From positions 33,504 through 97,503 of the forward strand of contig NZ_QQSY01000006.1 in NCBI RefSeq assembly GCF_003351225.1: a DNA stretch of 64,000 nucleotides, read 5' to 3'. The notes beneath the pieces were generated by a model. It made no database searches and had not been told where the DNA came from. It was given only the letters and a program-made list of their open reading frames with translations. This document shows positions 8,057-17,826 of the stretch, one piece after another. The stretch comes from Dyella solisilvae. GTDB taxonomy: Bacteria; Pseudomonadota; Gammaproteobacteria; Xanthomonadales; Rhodanobacteraceae. Positions within the stretch are counted from its first letter, which is position 1. Each line of letters begins with the position of its first letter. The position numbers and the translations under genes were made by a program.

Positions 8057-8080
8057 AAAAGGCGCCCGAGGGCGCCTTTT
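8057..8080. terminator. Bidirectional terminator
   Basis: AAAAGGCGCC (8057-8066) and GGCGCCTTTT (8071-8080) form a perfect stem with a T-run on each strand. It serves both the HdeD gene and the convergent lipoprotein gene. Confidence 0.88.
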
Positions 8081-8104
8081 CTTCAAGTCGCGGTGCGAGT
8101 GGCG

Positions 8105-8710
8105 TCAACTGCGGATATCGAAATCCTGGCTGGCCACCGTCTTGCCGTTGAGCGAGATATCCAGCCGGTAGCGGCCTTGCGGCCACGCGTTCGGGTTCTG
8201 CACCTTGAACGTGGTGGTGGCCGGTCCATCGGTGGCAATCGACTCGCTGGTGCTGCTGAAGGTCTGGCCCTTGCCTTCCACATAGCTCCAGGTCGCGTTC
8301 AAGGTCGCGCTGCTGGTGCTGCCCACGGTGGCGACGCTGGCATAGATGGCCTTGTCCGCCGGGTTGAAATGCCGCTGCTCCTTGCTGATGGCCAGCGAGT
8401 CGTCCACGGCGTTGCCGAGCTTCACCGAGGCCACCTTGATCTCTTCAGCCGGTGTCGCCGCCGCCATGCCGCCGCCGGTCGGCGCAGTGGTCGGGTGGGC
8501 CGGGGCGGTGCTGGCCGGCGCGGGTGTCGTGGCAGCCGGAGCCGGCGCGGCCGTGGCTGGTGTCGCGGGCGCTGCAGGCGCCGGAGCGGTGGCGGCCGGC
8601 GCGGCCGGCGCGGAGGTGGATTCCTGCTCGTTCTTGCCGCACGCGCTGAGCATCAGCAGGCCGGCAAGGGTCGCGCAGGTCAGAGCGGTATGGCGTGCCT
8701 GAACTTTCAT
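8105..8710 (-). CDS. Putative lipoprotein with Ala/Pro-rich linker and C-terminal beta domain
   Basis: A 201-residue predicted lipoprotein: signal peptide with lipobox LSAC (Cys near residue 23), an Ala/Pro/Thr-rich linker of roughly 60 residues, then a folded region of about 110 residues (from EEIKVASVKLG to the end) rich in Ser/Thr and aromatic positions, with the motif WPQGRYRLDISLNGK resembling an immunoglobulin-like strand pair. No enzymatic motif is seen. The start at 8710 places the signal peptide correctly; an upstream alternative at 8755 would bury it. Gene is conserved-looking but I do not recognise a function. Confidence 0.75.
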   Translation of the reverse strand: MKVQARHTALTCATLAGLLMLSACGKNEQESTSAPAAPAATAPAPAAPATPATAAPAPAATTPAPASTAPAHPTTAPTGGGMAAATPAEEIKVASVKLGNAVDDSLAISKEQRHFNPADKAIYASVATVGSTSSATLNATWSYVEGKGQTFSSTSESIATDGPATTTFKVQNPNAWPQGRYRLDISLNGKTVASQDFDIRS

Positions 8711-8857
8711 GACGGACCCCGTGGCTGGTGACGAAACATGCACCCGGGACGGCAAAACGCGACCCGGTTCCCGTACGTTAAGAGGCTAGTCCCCATGGAC
8801 TGAAGCGCCCATTACCGGGCGTCTCAGCCTCGACGCAACCTTAACGGGGCGCGGCGC

Positions 8858-9682
8858 TCATTGCCGCGCGCCGCGCGGATTGCCCGGCTGTTCGGCGCCG
8901 GTGCTGCGGTAGGGGTTGATGTCCAGGCCGCCACGGCGGGTATAGCGCGCGTAGACGCTGAGCCGCTCCGGTCGGCAGCGTTGCATCACGTCCACGAAGA
9001 TGCGCTCGACGCACTGCTCGTGGAACTCGTTGTGATTGCGGAACGACACCAGGTAGCGCAGCAGGCCAGCGCGATCGATCGGCGCGCCGCGGTAGCGGAT
9101 CTGCACGCTGCCCCAGTCCGGCTGGCCCGTGACCGGGCAGTTGGATCGCAGCAGGTTCGATACGAGCATTTCCTCGACCATGGGCTGGCTGGCGTCCGCC
9201 TGCAGGTAATCGGCGCGCGGCGGGCCGTAGTCGTCGATGTCCAGCGGCAGTTCGTCGATCACCAGGCCGTCGAGGTCGGAGATGGCGTGGCCGTGGGCCT
9301 CCACGCGCCCCAGGTTCACCACGACCGGAGCGCCGGCCGCCGCGGAAAGGTCACGCTGCAGAGTGGCCGCCAGCGTGTCGGCGTCGGCCATCCGTTCCTG
9401 CGAAAAGCCGTTGAGGTACAGCTTGAACGACTTGGACTCGATGATGTTGGGCGAATCCGCCGGCACGCGGAACTCGGCCAGCGACACCACCGGCTTGCCG
9501 CGCGGATCGAGCCAGGAGAGTTCGTAGGCGTTCCAGACGTCCACGCCGTGGAACGGCAGCGGCGTCGACACGCCAATCTCGTCGCGCTTGGCCGTGCGCG
9601 GAATGGGAAACAGCAAGGAGGGGTCGTAGCGATCGGCGTAGGCGGTGGTCTTGCCGAGCGGGGAATGTTCAGGAGTGCTCAT
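8858..9682 (-). CDS. queF: NADPH-dependent 7-cyano-7-deazaguanine reductase
   Basis: A 274-residue enzyme of the long (YqcD-type) QueF subfamily, which reduces preQ0 nitrile to preQ1 amine, the last step before insertion into tRNA in queuosine synthesis. The C-terminal domain holds the catalytic block [12 protein letters not shown], with nucleophile Cys182 and general acid Asp189 (the 7-residue spacing of the E. coli enzyme). [13 protein letters not shown] near the N-terminus and [12 protein letters not shown] are further family blocks. Length fits E. coli QueF (282). It stands alone; no other queuosine genes are in the window. Confidence 0.97.
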   Translation of the reverse strand: MSTPEHSPLGKTTAYADRYDPSLLFPIPRTAKRDEIGVSTPLPFHGVDVWNAYELSWLDPRGKPVVSLAEFRVPADSPNIIESKSFKLYLNGFSQERMADADTLAATLQRDLSAAAGAPVVVNLGRVEAHGHAISDLDGLVIDELPLDIDDYGPPRADYLQADASQPMVEEMLVSNLLRSNCPVTGQPDWGSVQIRYRGAPIDRAGLLRYLVSFRNHNEFHEQCVERIFVDVMQRCRPERLSVYARYTRRGGLDINPYRSTGAEQPGNPRGARQ

Positions 9683-9821
9683 CCGTCCATTCTACCGCCC
9701 GCGGCCGCCAGCCATCGCAGGAAGCTGCGATGACCGACCATGACCATTGACCCGGTTCAGCGAGCGGCGGCTTCCTTTAGTGTCCGGTGGAGTACCTGGG
9801 GAGTCCGAAGGAACACGCCCG

Positions 9822-11789
9822 ATGAAGAAATCCGACCTGGCTGGCCGCATCGCGGCGGGCTTGCTTGCGGCTGGCGGCATGGCCGCGCCCGCGTTTGCCG
9901 ACGGCGCGCCGGCCGGCTTCGATCCGCAGGCGCTGTTCGCGCCGCTGTCGCTGCCCGATGCCGCCAACGCCTTCCGCGACAGCGCGGGCAAGCCCGGTCC
10001 GCAGTTCTGGCAGAACCGCGTGGACTATGCCATCCAGGCCGAGATCGACCCCGCCTCGCACGCGCTGCGCGGCGACGAGACCATCACCTATACCAACCAC
10101 AGCCCCGATGCGCTCGACGTGCTGTGGGTGCAGCTGGACCAGAACGCCTACCGCGCCGACTCGCGCGGTTCGCTCGGCTCGCCGCGCCCGCGCAAGGACT
10201 TCACCGACGGCTACCAGCTCGATGCGGTGGAAGTGGACGGCAAGCCGGTGCATTACCTGGTCGACGACACGCGCCTGCGCGTGGACTTGCCGCAGGCGCT
10301 CGCCAGCGGCGGCAAGCAGCTCAAGCTGCGCATCCGCTACCACTACACCGTGCCAGGCACCTGGGGCGGGCGCACGGCGGTGACGCCGACCAGGAACGGC
10401 GACATCTACGAGATCGCGCAGTGGTTTCCGCGCATGGCCGTCTATGACGACCTGCGCGGCTGGGACACGCTGCCTTACCTCGGCTCGGAGTTCTACCTCG
10501 AATACGGCAACATCGATTACGCCGTGACCGTGCCGTCGAACTACATCGTCGCCGGCTCGGGCGAGCTGACCAATCCCAAGGACGTGCTCACCACCACCCA
10601 GCAGCAGCGCCTGGCCAAGGCCGCGCAGAGCGACGCCACGGTGATGATCCGCACGCCGCAGGAAGTGAACGACCCGGCCAGCCATCCGAAGCAGGGCGGC
10701 ACGCAGACCTGGCGATTCCACATGGAGCACACCCGCGACGTGGCCTTCGCGGCTTCGCCGGCCTTCGTGTGGGACGCCGCGCGCATCAACCTGCCGGACG
10801 GCAAGCATTCGCTCGCCATGTCGGTGTATCCGGTGGAAGGCGTCGGCAAGGACAAGTGGGACCGCTCCAGCGAATACGTGAAGGGCGCGATCGAACACTT
10901 CTCCTCCAAGTGGTACCCCTATCCGTGGCCGGTGGCGGTGAACCTCGGTGGACACGGCGCCGGCATGGAATACCCCGGCATCGTGTTCGACGGCTTCGAC
11001 GACAAGGGCCCGATGCTTTTCTGGATCAGCGCCCACGAAATCGGCCACACCTGGTTTCCGATGGTGGTGGGCTCGAACGAGCGCCGCAGCGCGTTCATGG
11101 ATGAAGGCTTCAACACCTTCATCGACGTGTATGCATCCGATGCGTTCAACCACGGCGAGTTCGCACCCAAGCGCGACAGCGAGTACGCGCCCAAGGGCGG
11201 CAACCCGGTGGACGAGATCCTGCCGCTGCTGGCCGACGCGGATGCGCCGACCATGATGGCGCCGGCCGACTCGGTTGCAGAGAAGTACCGCCACTCGGTG
11301 AGCTACTTCAAGGGCGCGCTGGGACTGGTGCTGCTGCGCGAGCAGATCCTCGGCCCGGAGCGCTTCGATCCCGCCTTCCGCAAGTACATCGCCACCTGGG
11401 CGTACCACCATCCGACACCATCGGACTTCTTCCGCTTCATGAGCAGCGAGGCGGGCGAGGACCTGTCCTGGTGGTGGCGCGGCTGGTATCTCAACAACTG
11501 GCAGCTGGACATGGGCATCAGCGCCGCCAGCTATGTGGACAACGATCCGTCCAAGGGCGCGGTGGTGACCCTGGCCAGCAAGCAGAAGCTGGTGATGCCC
11601 GCCACGCTGCGCATCGACTATGCCGATGGCGGCCACGAAGACATCCGCGTGCCGGTGGAGGCGTGGCGCCAGAGCGCGACGCCGAAGCTAGCGCTGCGTA
11701 CCGGCAAGCGCATCAGCAAGCTGACGCTCGATCCGGACCACAAGCTGCCGGATGCGGATCGGAGCAACAACACCTTCAACATGCCGTGA
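9822..11789 (+). CDS. M1 family metallopeptidase, exported
   Basis: A 655-residue aminopeptidase N-like zinc peptidase with a signal peptide (MKKSDLAGRIAAGLLAAGGM, cleavage near AFA). The zinc site is HEIGH at 405-409 with the third ligand Glu428, exactly 18 residues after the motif, as in family M1. The exopeptidase motif is GMEYPG rather than GAMEN, as seen in many bacterial secreted M1 members. The ATG at 9822 starts the signal peptide. A C-terminal beta-sandwich follows. Probably trims peptides outside the cytoplasm; it heads a stretch of secreted hydrolases (S45 acylase and M61 peptidase follow on the same strand). Confidence 0.93.
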   Translation: MKKSDLAGRIAAGLLAAGGMAAPAFADGAPAGFDPQALFAPLSLPDAANAFRDSAGKPGPQFWQNRVDYAIQAEIDPASHALRGDETITYTNHSPDALDVLWVQLDQNAYRADSRGSLGSPRPRKDFTDGYQLDAVEVDGKPVHYLVDDTRLRVDLPQALASGGKQLKLRIRYHYTVPGTWGGRTAVTPTRNGDIYEIAQWFPRMAVYDDLRGWDTLPYLGSEFYLEYGNIDYAVTVPSNYIVAGSGELTNPKDVLTTTQQQRLAKAAQSDATVMIRTPQEVNDPASHPKQGGTQTWRFHMEHTRDVAFAASPAFVWDAARINLPDGKHSLAMSVYPVEGVGKDKWDRSSEYVKGAIEHFSSKWYPYPWPVAVNLGGHGAGMEYPGIVFDGFDDKGPMLFWISAHEIGHTWFPMVVGSNERRSAFMDEGFNTFIDVYASDAFNHGEFAPKRDSEYAPKGGNPVDEILPLLADADAPTMMAPADSVAEKYRHSVSYFKGALGLVLLREQILGPERFDPAFRKYIATWAYHHPTPSDFFRFMSSEAGEDLSWWWRGWYLNNWQLDMGISAASYVDNDPSKGAVVTLASKQKLVMPATLRIDYADGGHEDIRVPVEAWRQSATPKLALRTGKRISKLTLDPDHKLPDADRSNNTFNMP

Positions 11790-11819
11790 CCCATTTGGGT
11801 GACGGAGCCTCCCATGTTC

Positions 11820-11903
11820 CGTCGTCCCAGCGGAAGCTGGGACCCAGTGCCTTTTCGCAAGACATCGAAAGGCGCTGGATTCCGGCTTCCGCCGGAATGA
11901 CGG
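11820..11903. repeat. CGTCATCC-family inverted repeat element
   Basis: Two inverted arms, 11820-11852 (CGTCGTCCCAGCGGAAGC...) and 11871-11903 (...CTTCCGCCGGAATGACGG), each with an internal hairpin and separated by about 18 bp. Related elements are at 14246-14332, 27444-27471, 27510-27624 and 63509-63540. REP/BIME-like, intergenic. Confidence 0.7.
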
Positions 11904-11963
11904 AAATGGAGGACTCGGCAAGACACGAACGACGCGCTTCAACCACGCCTTAGCGACACCTCG

Positions 11964-14165
11964 ATGAATTACAACGTCAAACCGCTCTTCCGCCCTCTGC
12001 TTCTGCCCACCGCGCTGTTGCTCGCATTGGGAGCAACAGCCGCCCAAGCCGCGACTGCTGACCAGGCCCGCTGGCAATCCGAAGCCAAGGCCGTCAGCAT
12101 CACCCGCGACGACTGGGGCATCGCCCACGTGCACGGCAAGACCGATGCCGACGCGGTGTTCGGCATGGCCTATACCCAGGCCGAGGACGACTTCAATCGC
12201 GTCGAGACCAACTACCTCAATTCGCTTGGCTGGCTCGCGCAGGCCGAGGGCGAGCGGGCGATCTGGTCCGACCTGCGCCAGCAGCTCTGGATCGATCCGG
12301 CGGAGCTCAAGCGGCTGTATGCGCAAAGCCCGGGTTGGTTGCGCGACCTGATGAACGCGTGGGCCGATGGCCTCAACTATTACCTGGCCACCCATCCGAA
12401 CGTGCACCCGCGGGTGATCACCCACTTCGAGCCGTGGATGGCGCTGAGCTTCAGCGAAGGCAGCATCGGCGGCGACATCGAGCGCGTCTCGCTCAAGGAG
12501 CTGCAGGCGTTCTACGGCAAAACCGACGACAAGGTGGCGTTCGTCGACACGCCTTCATGCTGGGTCGAACCCACCGGTTCCAATGGCATCGCGATCGCGC
12601 CCAAGCTCAGCGCCGATGGCCATGCATTGCTGCTGATCAATCCGCACACCTCGTTCTTCTTCCGTTCCGAGTTGCAGATGAGCTCCGACGCCGGGCTTGA
12701 TGCCTACGGCGCGGTGACGTGGGGGCAGTTCTTCATCTACCAGGGCTTCAACCCGCATATCGGCTGGATGCATACCTCGACCACCGCCGACGTGGTCGAC
12801 GAATTCGCCGAGACCATCGTGCGCGACGGCGACAAGCTCAGTTACCGCTACGGCAAGGAGCAGCGCCCGGTCAGCACGCGCGACATCCGCGTGGCTTATC
12901 GCAAGGCCGATGGCTCCATGGGCGCGCGCACGTTCACCACTTACGCCACCCATCATGGCCCGGTGGTGCGCGAGGCCGATGGCAAGTGGATCAGCGCCGC
13001 GCTGATGAACAAGCCGCTCGAGGCGCTGGAGCAGAGCTGGCTGCGCACCAAGGCCAGCGACTTCGCCAGCTTCATGAAGATCGCGCAGCTCAAGGCGAAC
13101 TCTTCCAACAACACGATCTTTGCCGACGACAAGGGCGAGATCGCATACCTGCATCCGCAGTTCATCCCCAAGCGCGACAACCGCTTCGATTACACCAAGC
13201 CGGTCGACGGCAGCGACCCGGCCACCGACTGGCAGGGCCTGCTGCCGCTGGAGGCGGCACCGCATCTGCTCAATCCGGCCAACGGCTGGATCATGAACAC
13301 CAACAACTGGCCGTATTCGGCCGCCGGCAAGGACAGCCCAAAGCGCGCCGACTACCCGCGCTACATGGACAGCGTGGGCGAAAACCCGCGCGGTATCCAC
13401 GCCACCCGCGTGCTGAGCGACAAGCGCGACTTCACCAAGGCCTCGCTGATCGACGCCGCGTTCGATTCCTACCTGCCGGCTTTCGCGCGACAGATTCCGA
13501 TCCTGCTCGCCGACTACGATGCGCTGGCGGCCAACGATCCGCTGAAGGCGAAGCTGGCCGGTCCCATCGCGCTGCTGCGCAGCTGGGACTATCGCTGGGG
13601 CATCGCCTCGATGCCGACCTCGCTGGCGGTGTTCTGGGGCGACATCCTGTGGGACAAGGTCGACAAGTCCGACGTGTCCGAGAGCCTGTCGGTCTACGAC
13701 ATCATGGCCGAGCGCGCCGGACCGCAGGCGCGTCTGCATGCGCTGGTCGAAGCCAGCGATCGTCTCGAGAAGGACTTCGGCAGCTGGGGCGTGCCGTGGG
13801 GCGAGGTCAATCGTTACCAGCGCCTCAACGGCGAGCTGGTGCAGCCGTTCGACGACAGCAAGCCAAGCATCCCGGTGCCGTTCACGTCCTCGCGCTGGGG
13901 CTCGCTGGCCTCGTTCGGCGCGCATCGCTGGCCGGGCACGCGCCGCTACTACGGCACCAGCGGCAACAGCTTCGTGGCCGTGGTGGAATTCGGCGACAAG
14001 GTCAGCGCTCGCGCGATCACCGCCGGCGGCGAAAGCGGCCATCCGGATTCGGCGCACTTCAACGACGAAGCCGAGCGCTACACCACCGGCAACCTGCGCA
14101 AGGTGTATTTCTGGCCGGAGGACCTGGCCGGGCATGTCGAGAAGGTTTATCACCCGGGTGAGTGA
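11964..14165 (+). CDS. Penicillin-acylase-family (S45) amidohydrolase, exported
   Basis: A 733-residue Ntn-hydrolase with a signal peptide (PLLLPTALLLALGATAAQA). The precursor should cleave itself before Ser206 in TGSN to give alpha and beta chains; that serine would be both the N-terminal nucleophile and catalytic residue. Other family blocks are DDWGIAHVHGKTDADAVFGMAYTQAEDDF at the start of the alpha chain, INPHTSFFFRSE, and NSSNNTIFADDKGEIAYLHP. Members cleave beta-lactam side chains, acyl-homoserine lactones or other acyl amides; the sequence alone does not choose between them. It follows the M1 gene after a repeat element. Confidence 0.88.
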   Translation: MNYNVKPLFRPLLLPTALLLALGATAAQAATADQARWQSEAKAVSITRDDWGIAHVHGKTDADAVFGMAYTQAEDDFNRVETNYLNSLGWLAQAEGERAIWSDLRQQLWIDPAELKRLYAQSPGWLRDLMNAWADGLNYYLATHPNVHPRVITHFEPWMALSFSEGSIGGDIERVSLKELQAFYGKTDDKVAFVDTPSCWVEPTGSNGIAIAPKLSADGHALLLINPHTSFFFRSELQMSSDAGLDAYGAVTWGQFFIYQGFNPHIGWMHTSTTADVVDEFAETIVRDGDKLSYRYGKEQRPVSTRDIRVAYRKADGSMGARTFTTYATHHGPVVREADGKWISAALMNKPLEALEQSWLRTKASDFASFMKIAQLKANSSNNTIFADDKGEIAYLHPQFIPKRDNRFDYTKPVDGSDPATDWQGLLPLEAAPHLLNPANGWIMNTNNWPYSAAGKDSPKRADYPRYMDSVGENPRGIHATRVLSDKRDFTKASLIDAAFDSYLPAFARQIPILLADYDALAANDPLKAKLAGPIALLRSWDYRWGIASMPTSLAVFWGDILWDKVDKSDVSESLSVYDIMAERAGPQARLHALVEASDRLEKDFGSWGVPWGEVNRYQRLNGELVQPFDDSKPSIPVPFTSSRWGSLASFGAHRWPGTRRYYGTSGNSFVAVVEFGDKVSARAITAGGESGHPDSAHFNDEAERYTTGNLRKVYFWPEDLAGHVEKVYHPGE

Positions 14166-14245
14166 TCCGGGGCGGAGCTTGCTGTTAGCCCTCGTTCGAC
14201 CCGCTACCCGGAGTCGCCCACGGTCTTTCGCGCGCTCACATCATT

Positions 14246-14332
14246 CGTCATCCCTGCGAAAGCAGGGGTCCAGTGCCATTCGTACGGATGGAGCCACAAG
14301 TCACTGGATTCCCGCTTTCGCGGGAATGACGG
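14246..14332. repeat. CGTCATCC-family inverted repeat element
   Basis: Arm CGTCATCCCTGCGAAAGCAG (from 14246) continues into GGGTCCAGTG; the opposite arm TCACTGGATTCCCGC ends ...GGGAATGACGG at 14332. The arms are inverted copies with a ~28-bp spacer. It occupies most of the gap between the acylase and M61 genes. Confidence 0.75.
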
Positions 14333-14424
14333 CAAAAAGCGAACTTTCAAAGTTCTCTCTAGCCCCGCCTGCCATCCTTGGTGTTAAGTAGCGGGGTCAT
14401 CCACACGCCAGTTGGGAGTCCCTC

Positions 14425-16383
14425 ATGACCCTCGCCGCTCCTGCCCATACGCAGGCCGCTTCCCGTCGCATGTTCTCGCGCCTCGCCCTGGCCGTGGCGC
14501 TGGCGCTCGCCGCCGGTGGCGCCGCCGCGGAGGACGCCCGCACGTCCAGCGTGCCGCCGCCGCAGGACACGACGTACGCGGGCACGGTGAAGCTGCACGT
14601 GGACGCCAGCAATACGGCGCAGGGCATTTTTCTCGTGCGCGAAACGATCCCGGTGAAAGCTGGCGCGCTGACCCTGCTGTACCCGCAGTGGATACCCGGC
14701 GATCACTCGCCGACCGGCCCGATCGCCATGCTGGCCGGCCTGAAGATCACCGCGAACGGCAAGCCGGTGGCGTGGAAGCGCGACAAGTACGACGTGTACG
14801 CCTTCCATCTCGAGGTGCCCGCTGGCGTCTCCAGCATTGATGCGGAGTTCCAGTACCTCTCCGGCCGTACCGAGAGCCAGGGCTTCGAGGTCACCGACCG
14901 CATGATGGACATGGAGTGGAGCAAGGTCTCGCTGTACCCGGCGGGCTACTACTCGCGCGGCATCACCTTTGCGCCCAGCCTCACGGTGGCGCATGGCTGG
15001 CAGGTCGGCACGGCGCTGGAGACTGCCTCGCAGTCGGGCGACACGGTCACCTTCAAGCCGGTGACGTACAACAACCTGGTCGACTCGCCGGTCTACGCAG
15101 GGCGCTACTTCAAGCGCGTCGACCTCAACCCGGGCGGCGACACGGCGGTGCACCTGAACCTCGTGGCTGATGCGCCGAAGTACCTGGAGATGACGCCCGA
15201 GCAGCTGCAGGTGCACCGCAACCTGGTGACGCAGGCGGTGAAGCTGTTCGGCTCGCACCACTACGACCATTACGAATTCCTGTTCTCGCTGTCGGACCAG
15301 CTCGGCGGCAATGGCACCGAGCACCACCAGTCCAGCGAAAATGGCCTGGGCGCCGACTACTTCACCGCATGGAAGGAGGCCGCGCCTGACCGCGACCTGT
15401 TGGCGCACGAGTACACCCACTCGTGGAACGGCAAGTTCCGCCGGCCGGCCGATCTGTGGACGCCGAACTTCAACGTGCCGATGGCCAACTCGCTGTTGTG
15501 GGTGTACGAGGGACAGACCCAGTACTGGGGTTTCGTGCTGACCGCGCGCGCCGGCATGTGGTCCGCCGAGCAATTCCGCGACGCGCTGGCCATGGTCGCG
15601 GCCAACTATGAGCGCAACCGCCCGGGCTTCCAGTGGCGCTCGCTGGAAGACACCACCAACGATCCCATCTCCGCGCGCCGCTCCAGCCTGCCGTTCCGCA
15701 GCTGGCAGATGAGCGAGGAGTACTACAGCGGCGGCCAGATGATGTGGCTGGAAGTGGATGGCAAGCTCCGCGAGCTGACCCACGACAAGAAGTCGCTGGA
15801 TGATTTCGCGCGCGCCTTCTTTGGCGTCGACAACGGCAGCTACGTGACCCGGACCTACACGTTCGACGACGTCGTGGCGGGCCTCGACGGCGTGGCCAAG
15901 TACGACTGGGCCAAGTTCCTGCGCGAACGCGTGGGCGAGCTTAATCCGCCGCTGCAGAACGGCCTGGCCGCCACCGGCTGGAAACTGGTCTACACCGATC
16001 AGGAAAGCGAGTTCGAGCGGCAGTACAACAGCCGCCCGCAATCGCCGCGCCACCTGTACAACTTCGCCTGGTCGATCGGCATCACCGTGGACGACAAGGG
16101 ACAGATCAACGACGTGCGCTGGAACGGGCCGGCGTTCAAGGCTGGCGTGAGTACCGGCGCCGCCATCGTGGCGATCAATGGTCAGGATTACTCGAACGAT
16201 GCGCTGAAGGACGCGATCACGGCGGCCAAGGGCGGCAAGGCGCCGATCCAGCTGCTGCTGAAGTACCAGGGCGTGCTGCACACCGTGCCGGTGGACTACC
16301 ACGATGGCCTGAAGTACCCGCACCTGGAGCGCGTGGAAGGCACGCCGAACTATCTGGACGAGATCATCGCGCCGCGCAAGTAA
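14425..16383 (+). CDS. M61 family glycyl aminopeptidase-like protein, exported
   Basis: A 652-residue secreted gluzincin. The N-terminus has a short hydrophilic lead then a signal peptide (RLALAVALALAAGGAAAED). A beta-rich domain is followed by HEYTH at 328-332 and the NFNVPM/LLWVYEGQTQYWG blocks; a PDZ domain lies at about 535-625 (GITVDDKGQINDVRWNGPAFKAG). Family M61 enzymes release N-terminal glycine or alanine and belong to the periplasm or cell exterior. The ATG at 14425 has GGGAG 8-9 bp upstream. Paralogue of the truncated gene at the left edge. A terminator hairpin follows at 16394-16421. Confidence 0.93.
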   Translation: MTLAAPAHTQAASRRMFSRLALAVALALAAGGAAAEDARTSSVPPPQDTTYAGTVKLHVDASNTAQGIFLVRETIPVKAGALTLLYPQWIPGDHSPTGPIAMLAGLKITANGKPVAWKRDKYDVYAFHLEVPAGVSSIDAEFQYLSGRTESQGFEVTDRMMDMEWSKVSLYPAGYYSRGITFAPSLTVAHGWQVGTALETASQSGDTVTFKPVTYNNLVDSPVYAGRYFKRVDLNPGGDTAVHLNLVADAPKYLEMTPEQLQVHRNLVTQAVKLFGSHHYDHYEFLFSLSDQLGGNGTEHHQSSENGLGADYFTAWKEAAPDRDLLAHEYTHSWNGKFRRPADLWTPNFNVPMANSLLWVYEGQTQYWGFVLTARAGMWSAEQFRDALAMVAANYERNRPGFQWRSLEDTTNDPISARRSSLPFRSWQMSEEYYSGGQMMWLEVDGKLRELTHDKKSLDDFARAFFGVDNGSYVTRTYTFDDVVAGLDGVAKYDWAKFLRERVGELNPPLQNGLAATGWKLVYTDQESEFERQYNSRPQSPRHLYNFAWSIGITVDDKGQINDVRWNGPAFKAGVSTGAAIVAINGQDYSNDALKDAITAAKGGKAPIQLLLKYQGVLHTVPVDYHDGLKYPHLERVEGTPNYLDEIIAPRK

Positions 16384-16393
16384 GCGAAGAAGG

Positions 16394-16421
16394 GGGAGCG
16401 TCCGCATCGCGTGACGCTCCC
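16394..16421. terminator. Terminator between convergent M61 and histidine kinase genes
   Basis: Stem GGGAGCGTC (16394-16402) / GACGCTCCC (16413-16421), followed by a T-rich GCCTTTGT on the plus strand and CCTTCTTCG on the minus strand. Confidence 0.7.
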
Positions 16422-16434
16422 GCCTTTGTCCTGG

Positions 16435-17826
16435 TCAGGGGCAGAGCAGTGGAATCGAGACCCGTACGCGCAGCCCTGAGCTGTGCGGCGAGTCGAGCAG
16501 CTCGATCGTCGCGCGGTGCAGGCGGGCGGCGCGGGCGACGATGGAAAGACCCAGCCCGTAGCCATCGCCGCTGCTGCCGGCCTCGCGGTGGAAGCGCGCG
16601 AACACGGCGTGGCGGCGGTCGTTCGGAATGCCGGGGCCGTTGTCGATCACTTCCAACGTGGCTTCCTGCCGGTGCTGCGCGATCTCCAGCCGGATGTTGC
16701 CGCCCGATGGCACGTAGCGCAGCGAGTTCTCGAGCAGGTTGCGCAGCAGCGCGGCGAGCGCCGCCTCGTGGCCCTGCACCAGCACCGGCGTGCGCTCCGG
16801 CGGGCGGCTCAGCTCGACGCCGCGCCCACGGATGACCGGAAGGAATTCCTCCACCACGGTGTCGGCCATGCCGACCAGGTCGACCGTGGCGGGCGAACCG
16901 GAGGCGGCGCCGACTTCCAGCTTGGCCAGCGTCAGCAATTGTTCGATGCGATGGGCGAGCGCCGCGGCGCTGTGGTGGGCGCCGCCGAGGCTGTCCTGGA
17001 TCTCGTCGAGATCGGCCGTGCTCATGGCGCTTTCCAGGTTGAGCATGATCGACGCCAGCGGCGTGCGCAGTTCATGCGCGACATCGGCGCTGAAGCGCCG
17101 CTCGCGCTCCAGGGCATCTTCCTGGCGACCCAGCTGTTCGTTGAGCGCCGCCAGCACCGGGCGCAGCTCGCGCGGCGCATCGGGCAGGTGAATCTGTTCG
17201 CGGCTACCGGGTTCGCGCGAGGACAGCGCCGTGGCCAGCGCCTCCAGTGGACGCAGGCCGCGCACCACCGCCCAGCCCACCAGCAGGGCGAGCACTGGCA
17301 GGCCGAGCAGGAACGGAATGCCGTGGTCCAGCCACAAGGCATGCACGATCTCTTCGCGGCTGTCGTAGCGGTCGGCCACGCGGATCACGTAGCCGCTTTT
17401 CGGATCGACGTAATCGTAGGTGCGCCAGACGTGGTGCTGCTTCTTCAGGTCGTGGTAGTCCGAGCGGTCGCGCGGCGTCGCGGGCAGGGTCATCAGGTTG
17501 ACCGTGCCGAGCACGAGCTTGCCGTCGTGGTCGAACACCTGGAAGCCCACCACCGATTCGTTGGTGGCGATCTCGCCGGCCTGTTGCAGTTCGGTGCGCT
17601 TGCGCACCGGCACCAGCATGCTTTCGCGACCGATGAAGGTCTCGATGCCGGCCTCGTGGATGATGGTCGCGATGGTGTGCGCCGACTCGGCCAGCCGCGC
17701 GTCGGACAGCTGGGCCATCTCATCGCTGGTGCGGCGGAAACTGAACAGCGCCAGCGGCAGCAGGCACGCCACCAGCATGGCGATGATCATCCAGCGCAGC
17801 CGCCCGCGCAGACTGTCGGGCTTCAA
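16435..17826 (-). CDS. Sensor histidine kinase (QseC/PmrB type)
   Basis: A 463-residue membrane kinase: TM1 at ~12-30, a periplasmic domain of ~140 residues, TM2 at ~168-188, a short linker in place of a canonical HAMP, then the dimerisation/H-box with His251 (FSADVAHELRTPLA), N-box with LLRNLLENSLRYVP (~360-373), G1 DNGPGIP (~395) and G2 GYGLGLSIV. The H-box wording is that of the QseC/TctE/PmrB group. Its start overlaps the response-regulator stop by 4 bp, so the pair is coupled. The signal is unknown; the nearest partner genes are a PAP2 phosphatase and M61 peptidase, neither obviously linked. Confidence 0.92.
   Translation of the reverse strand: MKPDSLRGRLRWMIIAMLVACLLPLALFSFRRTSDEMAQLSDARLAESAHTIATIIHEAGIETFIGRESMLVPVRKRTELQQAGEIATNESVVGFQVFDHDGKLVLGTVNLMTLPATPRDRSDYHDLKKQHHVWRTYDYVDPKSGYVIRVADRYDSREEIVHALWLDHGIPFLLGLPVLALLVGWAVVRGLRPLEALATALSSREPGSREQIHLPDAPRELRPVLAALNEQLGRQEDALERERRFSADVAHELRTPLASIMLNLESAMSTADLDEIQDSLGGAHHSAAALAHRIEQLLTLAKLEVGAASGSPATVDLVGMADTVVEEFLPVIRGRGVELSRPPERTPVLVQGHEAALAALLRNLLENSLRYVPSGGNIRLEIAQHRQEATLEVIDNGPGIPNDRRHAVFARFHREAGSSGDGYGLGLSIVARAARLHRATIELLDSPHSSGLRVRVSIPLLCP

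Noticed and set aside
14359..16407. 682-codon open frame antisense to the M61 gene
   Set aside because: No domain, shadow composition, and it spans the neighbouring intergenic terminator.
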